Shown: positions 1-5,511, counted from the stretch's first letter. The stretch: DNA of 7,035 bases from Syntrophobacter sp. DG_60 (GCA_001304365.1 LJNA01000080.1:1-7035); one strand, 5' to 3'. Program-made: numbers and translations. The notes: generated by a model from the letters alone, not told the origin.

Positions 1-150
1 AAGTGTAAGAAATATATTAAGACTATAGACACCAGGCAACTGGGTGAAGAAATAGTGCTTTTTGTTGAAGATTTGGGAACACTTCATCTTGATATCCTTG
101 CCCAGAAAGAGGGGTATAAAAGAGAGGTTCCAAATATCCTTAATGTCTAG
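1..150 (+). CDS. fdhE: FdhE-like formate dehydrogenase accessory protein, C-terminal end (5' truncated)
   Basis: The frame is open from the first base of the window and stops with TAG at 148-150, giving the last 49 residues of a protein whose start lies outside. The tail reads CKKYIKTID at residues 2-10, then an acidic helix with ED-LGTLHLDILAQKEGY and a PN near the end. This matches the C-terminus of FdhE, a zinc-ribbon/rubredoxin-like accessory protein that helps mature formate dehydrogenase; Cys2 would be the last cysteine of its final CxxC pair. FdhE is cytoplasmic and in E. coli binds the catalytic subunit. The gene is followed after 18 bp by mobB and then moaA on the same strand, so a joint role in making active molybdenum or tungsten formate dehydrogenase is likely. 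Only a short tail is visible, so the family call is good but not certain. Confidence 0.72.
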   Translation, partial: KCKKYIKTIDTRQLGEEIVLFVEDLGTLHLDILAQKEGYKREVPNILNV

Positions 151-168
151 TAATTGAGAGTTTTTTAA

Positions 169-813
169 ATGCTACCTATCCTTTGCATTGTTGGCCCTTC
201 AAAGGTTGGAAAGACAGGGCTGATAGAGAAACTGCTAGTTGAGCTTAAAGGGCGAGGTTATAAAGTAGCTGCTGTAAAGCATGCCCCCAGAGGTTTTAAT
301 TTAGATAAGCCTGAAAAGGACTCCTGGCGTTATAATAAGGCAGGTGTTGATACCCTGGTGCTTAGTTCACCAGAGAAGCTGGCCCTAATAAAAAATGTAG
401 ACCGTGACCCAAGTCTAGCAGAGATCTCAAAGTTTTTAGGTGAAGATTTTGATATTATACTTGCTGAGGGCTTTAGAAAAAGCAGGAAGCCAAAAATTGA
501 GGTTCATAGAAAAGGATTTGAGCCCCCTGGTGCCAAAGGGGTCATAGCCTTGGTCAGTGATGAATTTTTAGACATAAGTATTCCTCAATTTTCTTCAGAG
601 GCTATAACAGGCTTGACTTCATTTATTGAAGAAAAATTTCTCCTAAATAAAAGAAAAGAAAGGGTTTCACTTTTTGTAAGTGGGAAACATATTCCACTTA
701 ACCCTTTTCTTAAAAGTCTCTTTTTAAAGACCTTAGAGGCTATGGTCTCAACCCTTAAAGGGGTTAAACAAGCGAAGAGCATTGATCTATCAATTAGAAG
801 GGAAAAGGAATGA
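169..813 (+). CDS. mobB: Molybdopterin-guanine dinucleotide biosynthesis adaptor protein MobB
   Basis: This 214-residue protein opens with a hydrophobic strand and a Walker A loop (GPSKVGKT, residues 9-16), then has the MobB-type VAAVKHAPRGF segment, a LDKPEKDSWRYNKAG segment and an ILAEGFRKSRKPKIEV strand that fits the Walker B/substrate region. MobB is a GTP-binding partner that improves attachment of GMP to molybdopterin by MobA, giving bis-MGD for enzymes such as formate dehydrogenase. E. coli-type MobB is about 170 residues; here residues ~165-214 form an extra C-terminal module (SLFVSGKHIPLNPF, then a helix and a basic end) that the basic fold does not need. The ATG at 169 follows GAGAG at 156-160 with 8 bases between. 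It lies 18 bp after fdhE and 3 bp before moaA, so the three look like one transcription unit. No mobA is visible. Confidence 0.93.
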   Translation: MLPILCIVGPSKVGKTGLIEKLLVELKGRGYKVAAVKHAPRGFNLDKPEKDSWRYNKAGVDTLVLSSPEKLALIKNVDRDPSLAEISKFLGEDFDIILAEGFRKSRKPKIEVHRKGFEPPGAKGVIALVSDEFLDISIPQFSSEAITGLTSFIEEKFLLNKRKERVSLFVSGKHIPLNPFLKSLFLKTLEAMVSTLKGVKQAKSIDLSIRREKE

Positions 814-816
814 TTT

Positions 817-1788
817 ATGATTTATGATGCCTATGGCCGCCCCATCTATTATCTACGCATCTCTGTAACAGACAGGTGCAATCTTAGGTGTCGATATTGT
901 ATGCCAGATGGGTTTAAAAAATTGCCTCATCTAGAGATCCTGCGTTATGAGGAAATTACTCATATTATTAAGATAGCTACCTCTATGGGTTTTTATAAGG
1001 TACGCCTTACCGGGGGAGAGCCTCTAATCAGAAGTAACATTACACTACTTATTCAGCATATAAGTCAAATTCCTGGTATAAAAGACCTGAGCATTACCAC
1101 TAATGGAGTACTTTTGGCCAAAATGGCCAAAGATTTATTTGGTGCAGGCCTTCGGAGGATCAATATTAGCCTAGATACATTAAACCCTGAAAAATATAGA
1201 GATATTACCCATGTTGATGCATTTCCTTATGTTTGGAAAGGCATTAAAAAAGCATTAGAGGTAGGCTTTTCTCCAGTAAAGATCAATGTAGTAGCCCTTA
1301 AAGGGTTTAATGAGGATGAAATTTTAGATATGGCAAGACTTACATTTGATTATCCCATCTCCATTCGGTTTATTGAGTATATGCCACTTTCTAAACAGAC
1401 CATAAATCACAGGGAATATTTTTTACCTGCAGATGCCATTAAAGAAAAGCTAGCCACACTGGGTAAACTACAGCAGCTCCCTTCAGCATCCTTGGATGGG
1501 CCAGTTAAGCGTTATAAAATCTCTGGAGGTCTGGGTGAGATAGGATTGATTGCTCCCATAAGCCATCCCTTTTGTTATCGTTGTAACAGGATTCGTCTTA
1601 CCTCAGATGGCAAGCTACGCCCTTGTCTCTTATCAGATAAGGAATACGACATAAAGACCCCTTTAAGAGAAGGGGAAAGCGATACGGTGATCAAGTCCAT
1701 TATCAAAAAGGCCATTTCCCAAAAACCAAAGGGCCATAATTATATTAAATTTACCGGCCAACGTCCTATGGTCCTTATTGGCGGATAA
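817..1788 (+). CDS. moaA: GTP 3',8-cyclase MoaA (molybdenum cofactor biosynthesis)
   Basis: MoaA is a radical SAM enzyme that turns GTP into 3',8-cyclo-7,8-dihydro-GTP, which MoaC converts to cyclic pyranopterin phosphate, the first part of Moco synthesis. The 323-residue length is normal. The N-terminus YLRISVTDRCNLRCRYCMP carries the first 4Fe-4S ligands C21, C25 and C28. LTGGEPLIR (64-72) is the SAM-binding GGEP motif, and SITTNG (92-97) and NISLDTL (116-122) are family strands. The second cluster ligands are C253, C256 and C270 in HPFCYRCNRIRLTSDGKLRPC. The protein ends in Gly-Gly, as MoaA requires. The ATG at 817 is 3 bp after the mobB stop and has GGGAAAAGGA upstream; an ATG at 810 is in a frame that closes after five codons. 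The gene ends 17 bp from the convergent regulator gene, and I see no hairpin terminator in that gap, only a T run. Confidence 0.97.
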   Translation: MIYDAYGRPIYYLRISVTDRCNLRCRYCMPDGFKKLPHLEILRYEEITHIIKIATSMGFYKVRLTGGEPLIRSNITLLIQHISQIPGIKDLSITTNGVLLAKMAKDLFGAGLRRINISLDTLNPEKYRDITHVDAFPYVWKGIKKALEVGFSPVKINVVALKGFNEDEILDMARLTFDYPISIRFIEYMPLSKQTINHREYFLPADAIKEKLATLGKLQQLPSASLDGPVKRYKISGGLGEIGLIAPISHPFCYRCNRIRLTSDGKLRPCLLSDKEYDIKTPLREGESDTVIKSIIKKAISQKPKGHNYIKFTGQRPMVLIGG

Positions 1789-1805
1789 TTCATAACTCCT
1801 TTTTT

Positions 1806-2690
1806 TCACCCTTCAAAGATAACCTTACCTGTATCTTTAAAGTCATAGCCTAAAAATTTTTGAGAAAATAGATTTATATTGAGGGGATCTAAGAGGGCCA
1901 AAAAGTTTCTTATGGGCTTTATATAAAAATTGTCCTTTAAAATTACCAGATCAAACCTCTCCCAGCTAATAGGAATAAATTCCAAACCAAGAAAATCAGC
2001 TATATAATGAATGCCAATGCCTACATTTGCCTCTCCTTTTAGTACAGAAAGCCCAACCTCTAAATGGGTATTTACCTCATTTTCATAACCCTTCATTTCT
2101 TCTGGGTTGATGCTTATCTGTTTTAGGTGATAATCTAAAAGCAATCGTGTCCCTGAACCCTTATTTCTATTAATAATCTTTATCTCTTTTCTCATTAAAT
2201 CCTCAAATCCCTTTATTCCTAATGGATTCCCCTTTTTAACCATAAATCCCTGTTCCCGATAGACAAGATTGATCACCACTGCCTTTTCACCGCCTAGATA
2301 TTTACTGAGATAAGGAATATTATATTCCTGGGTTTCAGGATGGAAGAGGTGAGTAGATGCTAGCAATGCCTTTCCTTGAACCAATGCAGTTAGTCCCTTT
2401 GCACTACCAATGCTAGCATAATAGATCAAAGAGGCAGGGAAGTATTTTCTCGTGTATTGATTGATTACCATATTTAAGAATGGATCATTACTGCCAGCAA
2501 TTAGAATATCCCTCCCCTTTTCTACACCTTCTGTAATCCATTTATCTATTAAATTTTTTGGAAAGAGCCACTTGCCCGCAACACGTGTGCAGGGTATTTC
2601 CCCCTCTTTAATGAGTTGATAGACCTTTTTCTCATTTATTTTTAAATACTTAGCAACTTCCTTAGTAGTTAATAGTTCTATCTTTGGCAT
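1806..2690 (-). CDS. Helix-turn-helix regulator fused to a periplasmic-binding-protein-like ligand domain
   Basis: Residues ~5-53 form an excisionase/MerR-like winged helix (LLTTKEVAKYLKINEKKVYQLIKEGEIPCTRVAGKWLFPKNLIDKWI). Residues ~61-290 form a substrate-binding domain of the PBP-like family linked to molybdate/tungstate proteins: AGSNDPFL (65-72), YASIGSAKGL (91-100), ASTHLFHPETQEYN (111-124) and NRNKGSGTRLLLD (174-186), where the GSGTR loop would hold an oxyanion. There is no signal peptide, so it is a cytoplasmic one-component regulator rather than a transporter protein. The ATG at 2690 is only 2 bp after the ftsZ stop and has no clear Shine-Dalgarno sequence, so it is probably translated by coupling to ftsZ. 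Its 3' end faces moaA. From family and context I infer sensing of molybdate, tungstate or a Moco-related ligand and control of fdhE-mobB-moaA or similar genes; the ligand and target are not shown by the sequence. Confidence 0.85.
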   Translation of the reverse strand: MPKIELLTTKEVAKYLKINEKKVYQLIKEGEIPCTRVAGKWLFPKNLIDKWITEGVEKGRDILIAGSNDPFLNMVINQYTRKYFPASLIYYASIGSAKGLTALVQGKALLASTHLFHPETQEYNIPYLSKYLGGEKAVVINLVYREQGFMVKKGNPLGIKGFEDLMRKEIKIINRNKGSGTRLLLDYHLKQISINPEEMKGYENEVNTHLEVGLSVLKGEANVGIGIHYIADFLGLEFIPISWERFDLVILKDNFYIKPIRNFLALLDPLNINLFSQKFLGYDFKDTGKVIFEG

Positions 2691-2692
2691 AT

Positions 2693-3766
2693 CTAGTCTG
2701 TCTGCCGACTTATAAATGCAGGAACGTCTAATCCCTCTTCTTTAGGCAAGCGGAACATCATTCTTTGACCATTATTTTGTATTGTGGTGTTTATACTTTT
2801 AGGTATTTGGTTACCAATTCCTGTAGCAATTACGGTGATCATTATCTCATCACCCATACTGTCATCAAACACCATGCCCCAAATGATGTTGGCATCCTCA
2901 TCAGCCTCTTTTTTAATCAATGTAGATGCTTCATGAGTTTCTTCCATAGTTATACCAGAGCCTGTAATATTAATAAGCATACCACTTGCTCCTTTAATGG
3001 AAACATCCTCTAGCAATGGGTTATGAATGGCCTTATGAACTGCTTGTATGGCCCTGTTCTCTCCTTTGGCCACGCCTGCGCCTATAAAGGCCAATCCTTT
3101 TTCAGACATTAGCTTCCTTACATCAGAAAAATCCCTATTAACTGAACCTGGGACTGTAATAAAACCTGCTACACCTCTTACTGTATAATAAAGAATTTCG
3201 TCTGCCCTTTTAAACATTTCTAAAAAACTAGCATCGCGAGGGGCCATTTTTAGGAGACGGTCATTGGGAATGGTGATAATGCCATCCACTACCTTTTGCA
3301 ATTGAATAATGCCCCGCTTAGCTTGCCTTAAGCGCACCTTTCCTTCAAAGGAAAAGGGTTTGCTAACTATGGCTATAGTTAATGCCCCCAATTCTTTGCA
3401 TAATTGAGCAATAACAGGAGCACCTCCTGTACCGGTACCCCCTCCCATCCCGGCAGAGATAAATGCCAAATCGCTTCCTTCCAAGGCTTCTCTGATCTGA
3501 TTTATACTTTCTAAGGCAGCCTGACGTCCGATTTCCGGGTCTCCTCCTGCCCCTCGGCCATTGGTTAGGTTCATCCCCAATAGAATCTTGTTAGGCGATT
3601 TATTCTTTTCCAAGTCTTGGGCATCTGTATTTAGTGTAATGAAATCCACATTTTGTAAATCAGACTCAATTATGTTATTTATAGCGTTGCCACCAGCCCC
3701 TCCTATACCTACTACAGCAATCCTAGTAGATATTTTATTCTCTATAAATCTTATAGCCATATCCAT
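2693..3766 (-). CDS. ftsZ: Cell division GTPase FtsZ
   Basis: FtsZ is the tubulin-like GTPase that polymerises into the Z ring at midcell. The 357-residue product has the GTP-binding segments RIAVVGIGGAGGNAIN (15-30), NTDAQDL (46-52), the tubulin signature GGGTGTG (108-114), KPFSFEG (136-142) and IPNDRLL (166-172). The synergy (T7) loop reads GSVNRDFSDV (207-216): the residues N210, D212 and D215 are kept, but the usual hydrophobic residue after the Asn is Arg and the usual Leu-Ile before it is Ser-Val. The core ends near residue 320, a linker of about 25 residues follows, and the C-terminal peptide LDVPAFISRQ (346-355) should bind FtsA. ATG at 3766 has a strong Shine-Dalgarno sequence AAGGAGGT five bases upstream; a second Met is at codon 3. 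The gene is preceded by a 175-bp repeat element and followed 2 bp later by the regulator gene. Confidence 0.98.
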   Translation of the reverse strand: MDMAIRFIENKISTRIAVVGIGGAGGNAINNIIESDLQNVDFITLNTDAQDLEKNKSPNKILLGMNLTNGRGAGGDPEIGRQAALESINQIREALEGSDLAFISAGMGGGTGTGGAPVIAQLCKELGALTIAIVSKPFSFEGKVRLRQAKRGIIQLQKVVDGIITIPNDRLLKMAPRDASFLEMFKRADEILYYTVRGVAGFITVPGSVNRDFSDVRKLMSEKGLAFIGAGVAKGENRAIQAVHKAIHNPLLEDVSIKGASGMLINITGSGITMEETHEASTLIKKEADEDANIIWGMVFDDSMGDEIMITVIATGIGNQIPKSINTTIQNNGQRMMFRLPKEEGLDVPAFISRQTD

Positions 3767-3771
3767 CTTTG

Positions 3772-3779
3772 ACCTCCTT
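3772..3779 (-). promoter_or_regulatory. ftsZ Shine-Dalgarno sequence
   Basis: AAGGAGGT, a near-full anti-16S match, is 5 bases before the ftsZ ATG and is the strongest ribosome site in the window that directly precedes a gene. It directly abuts the terminal hairpin of element copy 1, and its last four bases are part of the 10-base sequence complementary to 3867-3876. Confidence 0.85.
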
Positions 3780-3780
3780 G

Positions 3781-3815
3781 TAATTACTCAATATCCTGTG
3801 GATTTTGAGTAATTA
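3781..3815. repeat. Terminal hairpin A of element copy 1
   Basis: TAATTACTCAATATCC (3781-3796) pairs with 3800-3815 over 16 positions with one mismatch (3792 against 3804) and a 3-base loop. It sits immediately upstream of the ftsZ Shine-Dalgarno sequence (3772-3779) in the transcript. The 35 bases are identical, in reverse, to 5477-5511. There is no T run after it on either strand, so it is not a typical intrinsic terminator. Confidence 0.9.
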
Positions 3816-3920
3816 ATTGCAAAATGCAAAGTGCAAATTGAAAAATGCAAAATCAAAAACAAAATTAGGTCAAAGAAATAATTTTAAATTTTGCACTTTG
3901 CAATATTCATTTTTCATTGT

Positions 3921-3950
3921 CTGTTCAAAATTCCACTGAATTTTGAACAG
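3921..3950. repeat. Terminal hairpin B of element copy 1
   Basis: CTGTTCAAAATTC (3921-3933) and its exact complement (3938-3950) form a 13-bp perfect stem around the loop CACT. Its inner part (TCAAAATTCCAC-GAATTTTGA) resembles that of hairpin A read in reverse, which supports both being ends of one element. In the transcript it stands between the Shine-Dalgarno-like AGGGAGGTG (3954-3962) and the ATG at 3917. Confidence 0.92.
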
Positions 3951-3962
3951 ATACACCTCCCT

Positions 3963-3979
3963 GAAGGCCAAAGGCCTTC
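3963..3979. repeat. Short GC-rich hairpin at the ftsA stop codon
   Basis: GAAGGCC-AAA-GGCCTTC is a perfect 7-bp stem with a 3-base loop that begins at the last base of the ftsA stop codon. It is the only GC-rich hairpin in the spacer. In the transcript it is followed by AGGGAGG rather than a U run, so partial pausing or 3'-end protection after processing is more likely than strong termination. Confidence 0.7.
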
Positions 3980-5211
3980 TAAAACGCTTTCTTAAACCAA
4001 TCTTCAAACCCAGTGATAAAGCGATTCCATACCCCCTTTTTTCTTTCAAAGAGGCCTTGTTGTTGCTTTTTTTGCCCTTTAATACTATGCTTTATTAGTC
4101 CTACGGCCGTTGCATATATTGGATTTCTGATAATATCTACTAACCCCCCTACTCCTTGTGGATAACCAAGGCGAGTAGGAAGACCAAAGATTTGTTCAGC
4201 CTCTTCTAATAATCCCGGAAGTATAGAAGACCCTCCTGTAATGACCATTCCTCCCACCAAGACCTCTTTCAATTCTGCATTTCTCAATTCCTGCTCTAAC
4301 CGGACCAGAATTTGTTCAACCCTTGCTTGAATGATCTGGGTCAGTACAGACTTAGGCACTAGTTGCGGCTTGTGATTGCCTATTATAGGCACTTTAATTT
4401 GTTCATCTTCTTCTAATAAATCAATAGTGACTGTGCCATGGTGTATCTTAATCTTTTCTGCCTCTGAAATCGGTGTTCTTAGGCCCAAGGCAATGTCTTT
4501 AGTGATATTAACTCCCCCTACTCCCAGTATGGCAGTGTGTCTGATACTGTTATTAAAAAATATGGCTAGATCAGTGGTGCCTCCTCCAAAATCCACCAAG
4601 CCCACACCTAAAGTCTTTTCATCTTCTGTTAATATAGCTTCGCTGGCTGCCATTGGTTGTAAAATCACATTCACTACATCCAGGCCTGCCTTTTCAATAC
4701 ATTTTAATACTGTTTCAATAGAATTAAGACAAGCAGTAATAACATGCCCTTTTACTTCTAATCTCTCCCCCACTATGCCTATTGGGTCTCTGATGTCACC
4801 ACGGTCATCCACAATAAATTCTTGAGGCAAAACGCGTATGATTTCTTTGTCTGAAGGAATAGAAATCTTCTTGGCTTCTTCTATTACTCGTTCTACATCC
4901 TTCTTTCTTACTTCCCTGTGTTTAAGGGCAATCGCACCTTGACTATTGAAACCCTGGATATGAATTCCAGAAATCCCTGTATGAACGCTCCTAATCTCAC
5001 ATTTTGCCATTAGTTCTGCTTCTTCCACAGCTCGTTTAATGGAGCTAACTATATCCTCTACATTGATTACTACTCCTCTCTCCATCCCATGAGCAGGGTG
5101 GCACCCTACCCCTATAACATCTATATTAGCCTCTGCAACCTCCCCCACTACTGCACATACTTTAGTAGTGCCGATATCTAGACCTACAATAAGCTCACCC
5201 TTGCGCTCCAT
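3979..5211 (-). CDS. ftsA: Cell division protein FtsA
   Basis: FtsA is an actin-family ATPase that ties FtsZ filaments to the inner face of the membrane and recruits later division proteins. With the start used here it has 410 residues: LIVGLDIGTTKVCAVVGE at the N-terminus (phosphate 1, DIGTTK 12-17), the FtsA-specific 1C subdomain around 84-165, DFGGGTTD (207-214, phosphate 2), ITGGSS (325-330, adenosine site), a Gln/Lys-rich linker (380-392) and a C-terminal amphipathic helix VWNRFITGFEDWFKKAF that is the membrane-targeting sequence. I chose ATG at 5211 because GELIVGLDIGTTK normally sits within a few residues of the FtsA start; a longer frame from TTG at 5232 adds 7 residues, but that TTG lies inside a hairpin of the upstream repeat element. 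The ribosome site is weak (GGGATAGGC next to ATG). The gene is bounded on both sides by inverted copies of one element. Confidence 0.97.
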   Translation of the reverse strand: MERKGELIVGLDIGTTKVCAVVGEVAEANIDVIGVGCHPAHGMERGVVINVEDIVSSIKRAVEEAELMAKCEIRSVHTGISGIHIQGFNSQGAIALKHREVRKKDVERVIEEAKKISIPSDKEIIRVLPQEFIVDDRGDIRDPIGIVGERLEVKGHVITACLNSIETVLKCIEKAGLDVVNVILQPMAASEAILTEDEKTLGVGLVDFGGGTTDLAIFFNNSIRHTAILGVGGVNITKDIALGLRTPISEAEKIKIHHGTVTIDLLEEDEQIKVPIIGNHKPQLVPKSVLTQIIQARVEQILVRLEQELRNAELKEVLVGGMVITGGSSILPGLLEEAEQIFGLPTRLGYPQGVGGLVDIIRNPIYATAVGLIKHSIKGQKKQQQGLFERKKGVWNRFITGFEDWFKKAF

Positions 5212-5224
5212 GCCTATCCCGTAT

Positions 5225-5244
5225 CTGCTCAAAATTCAGAGCAG
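5225..5244. repeat. Terminal hairpin B of element copy 2, next to the ftsA start
   Basis: CTGCTC (5225-5230) pairs with GAGCAG (5239-5244) around an 8-base loop. Compared with hairpin B of copy 1, ten bases are missing and the fourth stem pair has changed from T-A to C-G on both arms, so pairing is kept. In the transcript it ends 13 bases before the ftsA ATG, and it contains the TTG (5230-5232) that would otherwise extend FtsA. Confidence 0.8.
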
Positions 5245-5284
5245 ACAATGAAAAATGAATATTGCAAAGTGCAAAATTTAAAAT

Positions 5285-5404
5285 TCAAAAACAAACACCT
5301 AAATGATAGCATCTATTTTTTTCTTTTCCCTTAGCAGTTATTATAGATTTTGCAACAATTTTGACCAATCCCCCAGCTTTACCTAATAAATCCTTTTCTT
5401 TCAT
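5285..5404 (-). CDS. Short 39-codon open frame of unknown origin in the core of element copy 2
   Basis: The frame begins MKEKDLLGKAGGLVKIVAKS and ends RCYHLGVCF before TGA at 5285-5287. It occupies almost exactly the part of copy 2 that copy 1 lacks, and its stop falls at the junction with the repeated arm. The first 25 residues could form a basic amphipathic helix. I do not recognise it. There is no Shine-Dalgarno sequence before the ATG, and the frame overlaps the candidate promoter, so it may be a chance frame or a remnant of a longer gene split by the repeats. Confidence 0.15.
   Translation of the reverse strand: MKEKDLLGKAGGLVKIVAKSIITAKGKEKNRCYHLGVCF
5340..5368 (-). promoter_or_regulatory. 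Candidate sigma-70-type promoter for ftsA-ftsZ
   Basis: On the - strand TATAAT (5340-5345) lies 17 bases after TTGGTC (5363-5368). The -10 box is perfect and the spacing ideal, but the -35 box matches only 3 of 6 consensus positions. Transcription would begin near 5333, about 120 bases before the ftsA ATG. It lies in the unique core of copy 2, so the element may supply a promoter to the genes downstream. In AT-rich DNA chance -10 boxes are common. Confidence 0.4.
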
Positions 5405-5426
5405 TTTGCATTTTTCAATTTGCACT

Positions 5427-5465
5427 TCTTGCCCCGTTAGATATAAAATTATCTAACAGGGTGAA
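5427..5465. repeat. Palindromic insertion inside element copy 2
   Basis: Copy 1 has only 3 bases where copy 2 has these 39. The palindrome is 5432-5461: CCCCGTTAGATA, a 6-base loop, and TATCTAACAGGG. The stem has 12 positions; the single C/A mismatch becomes a U-G wobble in RNA made from the - strand, so the operon transcript can pair fully. It looks like a small palindromic module placed within an existing repeat. Confidence 0.75.
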
Positions 5466-5476
5466 CATTTTGCAAT

Positions 5477-5511
5477 TAATTACTCAAAATCCACAGGATA
5501 TTGAGTAATTA
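5477..5511. repeat. Terminal hairpin A of element copy 2, directly after ftsQ
   Basis: A 16-position stem with one mismatch and a 3-base loop, identical over 35 bases to the complement of 3781-3815. It starts 2 bases after the ftsQ stop codon in the transcript. No U run follows, so it could stabilise or punctuate the ftsQ 3' end rather than end transcription. Confidence 0.9.

Larger units (their letters stand above)
3766..3876 (-). promoter_or_regulatory. Possible RNA stem sequestering the ftsZ ribosome site (3766-3775 with 3867-3876)
   Basis: In the transcript UCUUUGACCU (3876 to 3867) is perfectly complementary to AGGUCAAAGA (3775 to 3766), which spans half of the ftsZ Shine-Dalgarno sequence and the A of the start codon. 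The 91-base loop between them holds terminal hairpin A. The upstream strand lies in the 26-base core of copy 1 that is not shared with copy 2. A perfect 10-base match is unlikely by chance in so short a spacer, but no function is shown. Confidence 0.4.
3780..3954 (-). mobile_element. MITE-like modular repeat element, copy 1 (ftsA-ftsZ spacer)
   Basis: This 175-bp AT-rich block fills most of the ftsA-ftsZ spacer. Its ends are GTAATTACTCA at 3780 and, read from the other side, GTATCTGTTC at 3954; 11 of the outer 17 bases agree between the two ends, so they form imperfect terminal inverted repeats. Each end folds into its own hairpin (3781-3815 and 3921-3950). Inside them are inverted arms TGCAAAGTGCAAATT (3825-3839) and its complement at 3887-3902, so the whole element is one large imperfect palindrome. 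It matches the block at 5221-5512 in reverse orientation over 3780-3826 (47/47), 3830-3853 (24/24) and 3880-3920 (41/41). There is no transposase inside. Structure suggests a non-autonomous miniature element; no convincing target-site duplication is visible. Confidence 0.75.

Noticed and set aside
585..782. 65-codon - strand frame inside mobB
   Set aside because: It is antisense to the MobB C-terminal part and shows no motif or ribosome site.
1789..1838. Terminator between moaA and the regulator gene
   Set aside because: There is a run of seven T at about 1799-1805, but only a 3-bp stem before it; the 7-bp AAAGATA/TATCTTT pair at 1815-1838 is inside the regulator coding region and has no following T run.
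2765..3013. 82-codon + strand frame antisense to ftsZ
   Set aside because: It lies opposite the conserved C-terminal half of FtsZ and resembles no protein family; the same applies to the 83-codon frame at 3561-3812 and the 79-codon frame at 6640-6879.
3816..3920. CRISPR-like array suggested by repeated TGCAAA motifs
   Set aside because: The repeats are 6-15 bases, inverted rather than direct, irregularly spaced and without spacers of equal size; they are arms of a palindromic element.
3780..3954. Origin or ParB-type site suggested by AT-rich inverted repeats
   Set aside because: No DnaA-box (TTATNCACA) cluster or parS-like sequence is present, and the same block recurs in the next spacer, which fits a repeat element better.
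4376..4825. 149-codon open frame on the + strand inside ftsA
   Set aside because: It is antisense to well-conserved FtsA motifs including DFGGGTTD, is low in recognisable domains, and has no ribosome site; it is a shadow frame.
5212..5232. Seven-residue longer FtsA from TTG at 5232
   Set aside because: The TTG is within the repeat element hairpin, TTG is a rare start, and the ATG at 5211 places GELIVGLDIGTTK at the usual distance from the N-terminus.
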